Assembly: GCA_964481445.1 (NCBI GenBank)
Contig: CAYZTQ010000082.1
Location: 1 to 8,091 of the forward strand
Length of the DNA stretch: 8,091 nucleotides
Direction: 5' to 3'
Source of the DNA: UBA1038 sp964481445
Lineage (GTDB): Bacteria > Bacillota > Clostridia > Christensenellales > Aristaeellaceae
Under the pieces are notes generated by a model. The model did not search any database. It was not told where the DNA came from and saw only the letters and a list, made by a program, of their open reading frames with translations. Below are positions 1-6,017 of the stretch, piece after piece. Position numbers and translations under genes: made by a program. Position 1 is the stretch's first letter. Each line of letters opens with the position of its first letter.

Positions 1-5
1 GCCTG

Positions 6-1088
6 TCAGTCCGCGCCCAGCAGGTGCACGCTGCCCGGGCTGAAGCTGAGGAAGGCCTTGTCGCCCTCGCTGAACACCTGCTTGCCGATGGGGCAGTTGT
101 CGTTGATCTTCACCAGCGTGTCGCCCACCATCACATGGTAGTACTGATAGGCGCCCATGAAGACCGAGAGGGTGACGGTGCAGGGGATCATGCCCTCGGC
201 GCCGATGCGCGCGGCCTCCGGCCGCACCACCAGCCTGCAGGCGATGCCCGGGGCAAACTGCGTTTCCGTCAGCACCTCGGCCTGATGCCCCGCGATTTCC
301 AGCGCGCAGCGCCCGTTCTCGCAGCCCTTCACCACGGCGGACAGGAAGTTCGCCTCGCCGATAAAATCGGCCACAAACTCGCTGTGCGGGTGGTAGTAAA
401 TATCGTGCGGGGTGCCCATCTGAGCGACCACGCCCTTTTGCATGATGATGATCTGGTCAGACAGGCTCATGGCCTCCGACTGGTCGTGGGTGACGTAGAC
501 GGCGGTGATGCCCATCTTGCGCTGAATGCGGCGGATTTCCGTGCGCATGGTGACGCGCAGCTTGGCGTCCAGGTTGGACAGCGGCTCGTCAAACAGCAGC
601 ACGCCCGGCTCCACCACCAGCGCCCTTGCCAGCGCCACGCGCTGCTGCTGGCCGCCGGAGAGCTGGTTGGTCATGCGGCTTTCCATGCCGCCCATCTCAA
701 CCAGCTCCAGAATATTCAGCACCTTCTCGCGGATGACCTCTTTGGAAAGGCCCCGCAGCTTCAGGCCGTAGGCCACGTTGTCAAACACATTGTAGTGGGG
801 GAAGAGGGCATAGCTCTGAAACACCATCGCGGTGTCGCGCTTGTTGGGGGTGAGCTGATTGATGGCCTCCCCGCCCAGATAGATCTCGCCCTCGTCGGGG
901 CTTTCAAAGCCCGCGATCATGCGCAGCGTGGTGGTCTTGCCGCAGCCCGAGGGGCCCAGCAGGGTGACAAAGCTGCCCGGCTCGATATCCAGGTTGATAT
1001 CCTTCACCGCGTAGAAGGGCTTTTGTGTTTTGGGATCCAGGTAGATTTTGGAGATATGCTCCAGCTTGATGCCTTTCTTATCCGACAT
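6..1088 (-). CDS. ABC importer ATP-binding subunit (FbpC/AfuC/PotA class)
   Basis: Cytoplasmic ATPase that powers the importer encoded by the two genes upstream of it. All nucleotide-binding motifs are intact in 360 residues: Walker A GPSGCGKT (45-52), Q-loop Gln91, signature LSGGQ (143-147), Walker B VLLFDEP (163-169), D-loop SNLDA (171-175) and switch His201. After the domain core, residues from about 280 to 356 form a TOBE-like C-terminal region, as in PotA, FbpC, MalK and UgpC. The length is normal for this class. The ATG at 1088 is preceded by a strong Shine-Dalgarno, GAGGGAGG on the minus strand (complement of 1098-1105), about 9 nt away. The gene overlaps the permease stop by 11 bp, so the two are probably translationally coupled. 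The TGA stop is at 6-8, so any later gene of the operon is outside the window. The family does not reveal the substrate. It could also serve the CUT1 permeases across the promoter region, since TOBE-type ATPases are sometimes shared, but position favours the minus-strand importer. Confidence 0.95.
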   Translation of the reverse strand: MSDKKGIKLEHISKIYLDPKTQKPFYAVKDINLDIEPGSFVTLLGPSGCGKTTTLRMIAGFESPDEGEIYLGGEAINQLTPNKRDTAMVFQSYALFPHYNVFDNVAYGLKLRGLSKEVIREKVLNILELVEMGGMESRMTNQLSGGQQQRVALARALVVEPGVLLFDEPLSNLDAKLRVTMRTEIRRIQRKMGITAVYVTHDQSEAMSLSDQIIIMQKGVVAQMGTPHDIYYHPHSEFVADFIGEANFLSAVVKGCENGRCALEIAGHQAEVLTETQFAPGIACRLVVRPEAARIGAEGMIPCTVTLSVFMGAYQYYHVMVGDTLVKINDNCPIGKQVFSEGDKAFLSFSPGSVHLLGAD

Positions 1089-3036
1089 GGGCGTTTGCCT
1101 CCCTCACTTGCTTGCTGGTGCCGAAGTATTTGATAAACAGGTTCATCAGCAGAATGGCCGTGTAGACGATCGCGATCAGAATGGTGGCGTAGGCGCAGGC
1201 GATGCCGTAGGCGCCCTTTTCCGCGAACTCGTTGATGCGGGTGGTGATCAGCAGGTAGCGCGGCGTCACCAGCAGGATGATGGCGCTGATGGCGGTGATG
1301 GAGCGCACGAAGGTGGTGACCAGACCGCTGAAGAAGCTCTCCTTGATGAGGGGCAGGGTCACGGTGGTGAACACCTTGCCGCTGCCGGCCCCCAGATCGT
1401 AGGCCGATTCCTCAATCGAGGGGTGAATCTGCCGCAGGGCCGAGATGCCGCTGCGCGTGCCGACAGGCAGCGAGCGCACCACGAACACGATGACCAGCAG
1501 CGCGCCGGTGCCGTACAGCCCCTTGAGAAAGCCCGTGCGGAAGAGGCCGCCCGCGAAGCCGCGGATAAAGCCGACGCCCAGCACCGTGCCGGGCACCGCC
1601 ATGGCGAGGATGGAGACAAATTCGATGAAGCCGCGCCCACGGAAGCGCTTTTTGACCACGAGGTAGGAGATGATCATCGACATCAGGGCCGTGATGGGTG
1701 AGGCGATGACCGACAGCACGAAGGAATCCTGAAAGGCCTTCATGCCGTCCTGCCTGAGCAGCTGCTGGTACCATTTGAAGCTGAGCGAATAGTCGCGCCC
1801 CCAGAGCTTGAAGAGCGACCCGAAGGGGATGGCGATGTACATCAGCACCACAAACACCGAAACGGCGGCGCAGAAGGCCGTCAGCGGGCGGGTGACGGAT
1901 TTATCCTCGATGGCCATGCGGGCGCGCGAGGCCTTGCCCGAAAGCGTGGCGGCCGTCTTGGCCTCCAGATAATACTTCTGAATCAAAAAGAGAATGACGG
2001 TCAGGCTCAGCAGCACCACGGCCATGGCGGCCGCGCCCTGCGTATCATAGGTGCCGCCGGTGATGCGCAGGTAGATGGTGGTGGCCAGCGTATCGTAGCT
2101 GCCGCCAATCAGCATGGGGTTGGCGAAATCGGCCACCGACTCGATGAAGGTGACCAGAAAGGCGTTGCCGATGCCGGGCAGCATCAAAGGCAGCGTTACC
2201 GTGCGGAACACATGGAAGCGGCTGGCGCCCATATCTCGCGCGGCCTCCTCCATCGAGGGGTCGATGTTGCGCAGCAGGCCCTTGAGCATCAGGTAGCACA
2301 CGGGGAAGAAGGTCATGGTCTGCACGATCGCGATGCCGCCCAGACCGTAGACGTTGGAATCGTAAATGCCGAGGATCTGCCGGGTAATCAGCCCGCCCTT
2401 GCCGAAGAGCAGGATCATGGAAAGCGACAGCACAAAGGGAGGGGAAACCACCGGCAGCATGCTGACGACGGAAAACAGCCGCTTCATCAGGCGGCTGCGC
2501 ACGCGCACATATACGTCCACATACGCGAACAGCAGGCCGATGAGCGTGGCCGCGATGCCGGTCAGAAAGCCCAGCCACAGCGTATTGGTGAAGGCATGCT
2601 GAAAGGTGTAATCGTCAAAGATATAGGAAAAGCTGCGCAGCGACAGCATGGGCTTTGATTCCGGCACAGCGACGACCGTGCCGGAAAGATCGCCCGTTAC
2701 GATATCGCCCATATAGGTCACGCTGGCGCTGCGGCCCAGGTCCTTGAGGATATGAAGACCCGATGAGCCCGGCACCTGCAGCACCTTGATCTGATTGACG
2801 CCGATCTCGCGCACGCGCGGGCTGGCATCCTTAAACAGATCCTTCACCGTTTCGGCGCTTTCCTCTACCGTGAAAAGATGCAGAGAGGAAGATGTGTACA
2901 CGCTGTCGCTCATCAGCATGGACAGCGGGTAGAGGATAAACAGGGTCAGCAGAACAATCAGCAGGATAATCACCAGAACGGTGAAGGGATCGGCCAGCAG
3001 CTTTTTTCGATCCAGCGACCGGCTTTGCGAAGGCAT
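1078..3036 (-). CDS. Fused double-domain ABC permease (FbpB/AfuB type)
   Basis: Inner-membrane channel of the minus-strand importer. The 652 residues contain two complete BPD_transp_1 domains in tandem, so one polypeptide replaces the usual permease dimer. Each half has an EAA coupling motif: EEAARDMGA near 263-271 followed by TLPL, and EESAYDLGA near 542-550 followed by TLPL. About 12 membrane segments are visible: near 19-41, 150-175, 186-212, 232-256, 287-312 and 334-355, then near 384-407, 436-462, 470-492, 505-522, 565-590 and 611-636. Between the first and second segments is a polar loop of about 100 residues (45-148), predicted to be outside the membrane. This loop makes the protein longer than FbpB-type permeases (about 510-540) and closer to AfuB, as I recall it. 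The ATG at 3036 has a moderate ribosome site, GAAAGGGG, about 9 nt upstream. The stop TAA (1078-1080) lies inside the ATPase gene. The substrate cannot be read from the permease. Confidence 0.93.
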   Translation of the reverse strand: MPSQSRSLDRKKLLADPFTVLVIILLIVLLTLFILYPLSMLMSDSVYTSSSLHLFTVEESAETVKDLFKDASPRVREIGVNQIKVLQVPGSSGLHILKDLGRSASVTYMGDIVTGDLSGTVVAVPESKPMLSLRSFSYIFDDYTFQHAFTNTLWLGFLTGIAATLIGLLFAYVDVYVRVRSRLMKRLFSVVSMLPVVSPPFVLSLSMILLFGKGGLITRQILGIYDSNVYGLGGIAIVQTMTFFPVCYLMLKGLLRNIDPSMEEAARDMGASRFHVFRTVTLPLMLPGIGNAFLVTFIESVADFANPMLIGGSYDTLATTIYLRITGGTYDTQGAAAMAVVLLSLTVILFLIQKYYLEAKTAATLSGKASRARMAIEDKSVTRPLTAFCAAVSVFVVLMYIAIPFGSLFKLWGRDYSLSFKWYQQLLRQDGMKAFQDSFVLSVIASPITALMSMIISYLVVKKRFRGRGFIEFVSILAMAVPGTVLGVGFIRGFAGGLFRTGFLKGLYGTGALLVIVFVVRSLPVGTRSGISALRQIHPSIEESAYDLGAGSGKVFTTVTLPLIKESFFSGLVTTFVRSITAISAIILLVTPRYLLITTRINEFAEKGAYGIACAYATILIAIVYTAILLMNLFIKYFGTSKQVREANAHVG

Positions 3037-3109
3037 GGCTTCACGCCCCTTTCTGTGCGCGCCTTGCCGGTGCCCCGGTCATTCAGCCGCGCCTGTGTCT
3101 TGATACGAA

Positions 3110-3137
3110 GGGAGGGATGGGAAAGCCCATCCCTCCC
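3110..3137 (-). promoter_or_regulatory. Intercistronic hairpin between binding-protein and permease genes
   Basis: Perfect 12-bp inverted repeat GGGAGGGATGGG / CCCATCCCTCCC with a 4-nt loop (3122-3125), starting 21 nt after the binding-protein stop codon. On the transcribed minus strand it is followed by TTCGTATC, which has no real U tract, so full termination is unlikely. By analogy with malE-malF spacers, it may block 3' exonucleases or cause partial termination, giving more binding protein than permease. The remaining 73 bp down to the permease start hold nothing else I can identify. Confidence 0.7.
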
Positions 3138-3158
3138 AGACTGATTTCAGGTTTGAGT

Positions 3159-4235
3159 TTATTCGGTCTTGAAGCGGTCGTCGGCCGCGGCGCCCAGCGC
3201 GTTGAAGTAATCGCTGACATAGTTGGAGGTGTTGGCCTTCGCGTCCTCAAAGTCGTAGTCCATCACGTTGTTGGGGTCAAGGCCGAAGCGGGCCGCTTCC
3301 TCCGGCTGCTCGGCGTCCTTGAGCACCAGGAACTGGTAAGCGCCGGCGGTCTTGGAGAGGTTGACAGATTCGGGGGTCAGGCAGAACTCGATCCACAGCC
3401 TGGCAGCGCTGGGGTGCGCGCAGCCCTTGAAGATAGCGGTGGCGCCCACTTCAAAGCTGGTGCCTTCCTTGGGGATGACCAGCTGGATGTTGTCGTAGCC
3501 TTCCAGAATCTGGTAGATGCCATCATGCAGGAAGCCGATGCCGATGACGCATTCGCCGATACCGACCTTCTTGGAGGGGCCGGAGCCGGACTTGGTGTAT
3601 TGGGCGATGTTCTTGTCCAGCTCCACAAAGTACTTCATGGCCTCGTCGTGGCCCTTCATCTGTACCATGGTGTTGATGATCAGCTTGGCGGTGCCGGCGG
3701 TGTTGGGGTTGGACATCCAGATCAGGCCCTTGTATTCGGGCTTCAGAAGGTCGTCCCATCCCTCAGGGGCGGTCAGGCCCAGGCGATCGAGCTCTTCCCT
3801 GTTGACCATGAAGCCGAGGATGCCCTTATAGACGCCGTACCACTGGCCGTCCTTGTCTTTGTACATATCATCCACGATGTTATCCGCGTTCATGGCGGCG
3901 TAGGGCTCAAGCAGCCCGGCCGCGGCGGTTTCGTTGTAGGGGTCGGTGGTGCCGCCGAACCAGACGTCGGCCGAGGGGTTGCCGTTTTCTTCGGTGATCT
4001 TGGCCTGCACCTCGCCGGTGGACAGGCGCTGGAACACCGTCTTGATGCCGTATTTCTCCTGGAAGGCGTTGACGATCACGGCCACGTGCGCTTCCTCGGA
4101 GGAACCGTAGACCACCAGCTCGCCCTCCGCCTGCGCGGCCTTGATCAGATCATCCATGGAGGCTTCCGCCGGGGCGGAAACAGCAAGGCCCAGCACCAGG
4201 CTGAGCGTCAGGAGCAGCATGAGAAATTTCTTCAT
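3159..4235 (-). CDS. Extracellular solute-binding protein, ferric/AfuA-like class
   Basis: First gene of the minus-strand operon, 358 residues; it captures the substrate outside the cell membrane. The signal peptide is MKK followed by a Leu-rich core, with a signal peptidase I site AEA|S after residue 25. There is no lipobox cysteine. The mature start (DDLIKAAQAEGELVVYGS) and the motif SADVWFGGTTDPYNETAAAG (88-107) are typical of the AfuA/FbpA/phosphonate-binding group (SBP_bac_6/8). Candidate ligand residues are Ser45-Ser46, Thr96-Thr97, SGSGP (216-220), His237-Asp238 and Glu262. FbpA-type ferric binders use two adjacent tyrosines, and no Tyr-Tyr pair exists anywhere in this protein. AfuA proteins, long called iron binders, include members shown to carry hexose phosphates. 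The iron label is therefore doubtful and the substrate unresolved. The ATG at 4235 follows a purine-rich AAAGGAAGGG about 11 nt upstream. Confidence 0.93.
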   Translation of the reverse strand: MKKFLMLLLTLSLVLGLAVSAPAEASMDDLIKAAQAEGELVVYGSSEEAHVAVIVNAFQEKYGIKTVFQRLSTGEVQAKITEENGNPSADVWFGGTTDPYNETAAAGLLEPYAAMNADNIVDDMYKDKDGQWYGVYKGILGFMVNREELDRLGLTAPEGWDDLLKPEYKGLIWMSNPNTAGTAKLIINTMVQMKGHDEAMKYFVELDKNIAQYTKSGSGPSKKVGIGECVIGIGFLHDGIYQILEGYDNIQLVIPKEGTSFEVGATAIFKGCAHPSAARLWIEFCLTPESVNLSKTAGAYQFLVLKDAEQPEEAARFGLDPNNVMDYDFEDAKANTSNYVSDYFNALGAAADDRFKTE

Positions 4236-4278
4236 GACAGAAAGCCCTTCCTTTCGGATGTGTGATTTTTGTGTCTAT

Positions 4279-4307
4279 ATTATAGGGAGCCTGCCCCTGC
4301 CTGTCAA
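4279..4307 (-). promoter_or_regulatory. Consensus sigma-70/A promoter of the minus-strand importer operon
   Basis: Read on the minus strand, TTGACA (complement of 4302-4307) is followed by exactly 17 nt and then TATAAT (complement of 4279-4284). Both hexamers match the consensus perfectly. The start site should be near 4272, leaving a leader of about 37 nt to the ATG at 4235. Such a promoter is intrinsically strong, so tight regulation, if any, would need a repressor or activator site nearby. Confidence 0.88.
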
Positions 4308-4345
4308 CAGCCGAAGCCCGTGGAGGCAGGGGGCGGCGGGAGGGA

Positions 4346-4361
4346 ATGAAAACGTTAACAT
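4346..4361. promoter_or_regulatory. Candidate CcpA cre / LacI-family operator
   Basis: TGAAAACGTTAACA (4347-4360) matches every defined position of the CcpA cre consensus TGWNANCGNTNWCA. It also has the central CG and dyad symmetry of LacI-family operators; the flanking A and T extend the symmetry to 16 bp, with 12 of 16 positions symmetric. Its centre is about 82 nt upstream of the predicted minus-strand start and about 100 nt upstream of the plus-strand start. It would therefore act as an upstream activator site or by looping rather than by blocking a start site. A dedicated LacI-family regulator is the alternative reading. The regulator gene is not in the window. Confidence 0.6.
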
Positions 4362-4418
4362 CGTTATAAGGACTGAAAACAGGAAGAGGCTTGTCATAAA
4401 AATAATTTTGCGTTCGAC

Positions 4419-4448
4419 TTGTATAAATTGCTGTGAAAGGGTTATACT
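4419..4448 (+). promoter_or_regulatory. Probable sigma-70/A promoter of the CUT1 sugar operon
   Basis: A -35-like TTGTAT (4419-4424), an 18-nt spacer and a good -10 TATACT (4443-4448) lie in an A/T-rich stretch. This predicts a start near 4455 and a leader of about 90 nt. The -35 is weak, suggesting the promoter needs an activator or is modest by design. No better pair is visible upstream of the gene. Confidence 0.6.
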
Positions 4449-4462
4449 AAGTACATGAATGA

Positions 4463-4509
4463 GGGCACGGTGCCCCGTCACAATCTATGATAGCCCCGGC
4501 CCTGGGCCG
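4463..4509 (+). promoter_or_regulatory. Two small interrupted palindromes in the sugar-operon leader
   Basis: GGGCAC-G-GTGCCC (4463-4475) and CGGCCC-T-GGGCCG (4497-4509) each have two perfect 6-bp arms around one central base. They lie just after the predicted start site. They could be short RNA hairpins in the 5' leader or protein-binding dyads. Nothing resembles a known riboswitch. Confidence 0.35.
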
Positions 4510-4544
4510 AAAGGCTGTCGTACACACTGACTGAGGAGGAAAAA

Positions 4545-5801
4545 ATGCGTAAACTGATATCCCTGGTTCTTGCGGCCGCCTTCCTGGTCGGCCTGACGGC
4601 CGTCCCTGCGATGGCTGAAGACGTTGAGGTGAAGGTCTTCCAGCTGAAGGTCGAGATCAACGAAGCGATCACGGCCTTTGCCAAGCGCTATTCCGAGGCG
4701 ACCGACGGCGTGACCGTCACCGTCGAGACACTGGGCGGCGGCGCGGATTACGGCGGAGCGCTCAAGGCTAAGATGGCGTCCGACTCCATGCCCGACATCT
4801 TCATGATCGAAGGCATCGGCGGCTATGAGCTGTGGAAGGACTATCTGGCCGACATGTCCGACGCCGAGTGGGTGAAGGATACCGACCTGTACTATGCCCC
4901 CGAAGGCAAGATCGTCGGCTTCCCGATTGGCATCGAAGGCTTCGGCCTGGGCTACAACGCCGAGATTCTGGAGAAGGCCGGCATCGATCCCGCGAGCCTG
5001 ACCACCCTGTCCGCCACCAAGGCTGCCTTTGAGAAGCTGGACGGCATGAAGGACGAGCTGGGCCTTGACAGTGTTGTGTCCGTGGGCACCTCTGTGTCCG
5101 GCGGCCTGTGGTGGGTCACCTCCCAGCACGTGTTCAACGCCTTCTATGCCGGCTATCTGGATTACAACGATTCTTCCGTGCATGATAATGCGCTCAAGGG
5201 CGAGCTGGACAAGGAACGCCTGACCGCCTTTGCCAACTACCTGAAGATGCTGTACGACTACTCCAACCCCGACATCTTGGTGAACGGCAACTACGACGCC
5301 CAGATCGCGGCCTTCGCGCAGGGCAAGACGGCCTTCATCACCCAGGGCAACTGGACCGATCCGAGCATGAAGCAGCTGGGCGCTGCCTTCAAGATGGGCT
5401 TTATCTCCCACAACTTCCTGGAGGAGGAGAGCACCGGCCTGTACATCGCTCCCCCGAGCTACTTCGTGGTGAACGCCAAGTCCTCCCCCGAAAAGCAGAA
5501 GGCCGCCGTTGATTTCCTCAACCACATGGCGCTGACCGAGGACGGCCACAAGTACATGGTGGAAGAGGCTGGCATGGTGCCCGCGTTCAAGTCCGTCAAG
5601 CTGCTGCCCCCCGGCGATTTCTCCAGGGCGCTGGTGGAGGCGAATGCCCGTGGCGGCAACTACAACTGGTACTTTGGCCAGAATCCTGACGGATTCAACC
5701 AGAATACCCTTGGCCCCATCTTTGAGCTGCTGGCGACCGACGGCGATGTCGAAGCCTTCGTCAACGATGTGACCGCTGCCTTCCAGAGTATTGCGAAATA
5801 A
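4545..5801 (+). CDS. CUT1-family sugar-binding protein (extracellular solute-binding protein family 1)
   Basis: The 418-residue binding component of a carbohydrate importer, first gene of the rightward operon. The signal peptide (MRK plus hydrophobic core) ends in AMA|E, cleaved after residue 24; there is no lipobox. The family-1 fold is supported by FPIGIEGFGLGYNAEILEKAGI-like spacing near 126-147 (Gly-rich segment, then YN and an AG-I step), by GKTAFITQGNW (260-270), and by a C-terminal IAPPSYFVVNAKS segment (301-313) leading to KQKAAVDFL (318-326). Surface aromatics such as Trp189, Trp190, Trp270 and Trp376 are candidates for stacking on sugar rings. The length is normal for MalE/UgpB-like proteins. 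The ATG at 4545 is fixed by GAGGAGG (4533-4539), 5 nt away. Two permease genes follow after 216 bp. The sugar cannot be told: no glycosidase or kinase is in view. Regulation is probably through the cre-like site upstream. Confidence 0.93.
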   Translation: MRKLISLVLAAAFLVGLTAVPAMAEDVEVKVFQLKVEINEAITAFAKRYSEATDGVTVTVETLGGGADYGGALKAKMASDSMPDIFMIEGIGGYELWKDYLADMSDAEWVKDTDLYYAPEGKIVGFPIGIEGFGLGYNAEILEKAGIDPASLTTLSATKAAFEKLDGMKDELGLDSVVSVGTSVSGGLWWVTSQHVFNAFYAGYLDYNDSSVHDNALKGELDKERLTAFANYLKMLYDYSNPDILVNGNYDAQIAAFAQGKTAFITQGNWTDPSMKQLGAAFKMGFISHNFLEEESTGLYIAPPSYFVVNAKSSPEKQKAAVDFLNHMALTEDGHKYMVEEAGMVPAFKSVKLLPPGDFSRALVEANARGGNYNWYFGQNPDGFNQNTLGPIFELLATDGDVEAFVNDVTAAFQSIAK

Positions 5802-5816
5802 ACAATTACACCTAAG

Positions 5817-5846
5817 GGGTAGGGGCGCCTGCAGGCGCCCCTACCC
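5817..5846. repeat. Perfect 30-bp GC-rich palindrome after the sugar-binding gene
   Basis: Two 15-bp arms, GGGTAGGGGCGCCTG and its exact complement, meet at a PstI-like centre (5831/5832), starting 15 nt after the stop codon. As RNA it gives a 13-bp stem with a TGCA loop and no following U tract. It could act as an mRNA-stabilising or partial-termination element that favours the binding protein over the permeases. The G/C-rich look recalls repeated extragenic palindromes of gut Clostridia; copy number cannot be judged from this window. Confidence 0.8.
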
Positions 5847-5863
5847 TCAACGCGTCTTGACCA

Positions 5864-5953
5864 CGCGGCGGCGCCCGGCGCCGTTGCGCCGGCAGGAGGC
5901 AGGTGAGACCCTGTATGGAGGGGTTTGCGCCGCAACGCGTACATGCTGCGGCG
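5864..5953. repeat. Two further hairpins in the same intercistronic spacer
   Basis: The first stem spans 5864-5888: 11 pairs including two G-U, with a 3-nt loop around CGGCGC/GCGCCG. The second pairs CGCCGCA (5928-5934) with TGCGGCG (5947-5953) across a 12-nt loop. An 8-mer, CAACGCGT, occurs at 5848-5855 and again at 5933-5940. Together with the 30-bp palindrome this makes a structured 216-bp gap (5802-6017) with no gene. It looks like a block of extragenic repeats inserted into the operon. Only the last 15 nt or so are clearly functional, as the next gene's ribosome site. Confidence 0.5.
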
Positions 5954-6017
5954 GCTTGTTGTTATTAAGGGGCTGCCCGTCCAACTCAAGAAGCCGCATT
6001 TACAAGGAGGCCTGCTG

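Larger units (their letters stand above)
4236..4544. other. Divergent regulatory region between the two operons
   Basis: This 309-bp gap contains no plausible gene. It holds two divergent promoters, a cre/LacI-type operator between them, a G-rich stretch (4321-4344) and an A/T-rich stretch (about 4361-4450) in strong contrast to the flanking coding DNA. Small interrupted palindromes lie in the leader of the rightward operon. The shared region means one regulator bound between the promoters could affect both importers. Confidence 0.85.

Noticed and set aside
24..1133. Long open reading frame on the plus strand opposite the ATPase gene
   Set aside because: It is antisense to a gene with every ATPase motif intact; the protein is His/Ala/Asp-rich low-complexity sequence typical of high-GC shadow frames.
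3117..4265. 382-residue plus-strand frame opposite the binding-protein gene
   Set aside because: It mirrors the codon third-position bias of the real gene, shows no domain, and would run across the real gene's start and intercistronic hairpin.
4236..4320. Fur box at the 'iron' operon promoter
   Set aside because: I looked for a GATAATGATAATCATTATC-like dyad around the -10 and -35 and saw none; only the A/T-rich -10 region itself is present.
4411..4420. Ten-base match, inverted, between the promoter region (4411-4420) and the palindrome (AAGTCGAACG at 7984-7993)
   Set aside because: A shared 10-mer is expected by chance many times in a window of this size, and the spacing to the other shared motif differs, so I do not claim a common element.
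4485..5549. 354-residue minus-strand frame opposite the sugar-binding protein
   Set aside because: It is antisense to a well-supported gene and has repetitive Gly/Val/His content with no recognisable motif or ribosome site.
5925..6017. 31-residue N-terminal extension of the first sugar permease from a TTG start
   Set aside because: It reads through repeat hairpins, lacks a good ribosome site, and the internal ATG at 6018 has an ideal AAGGAGG.
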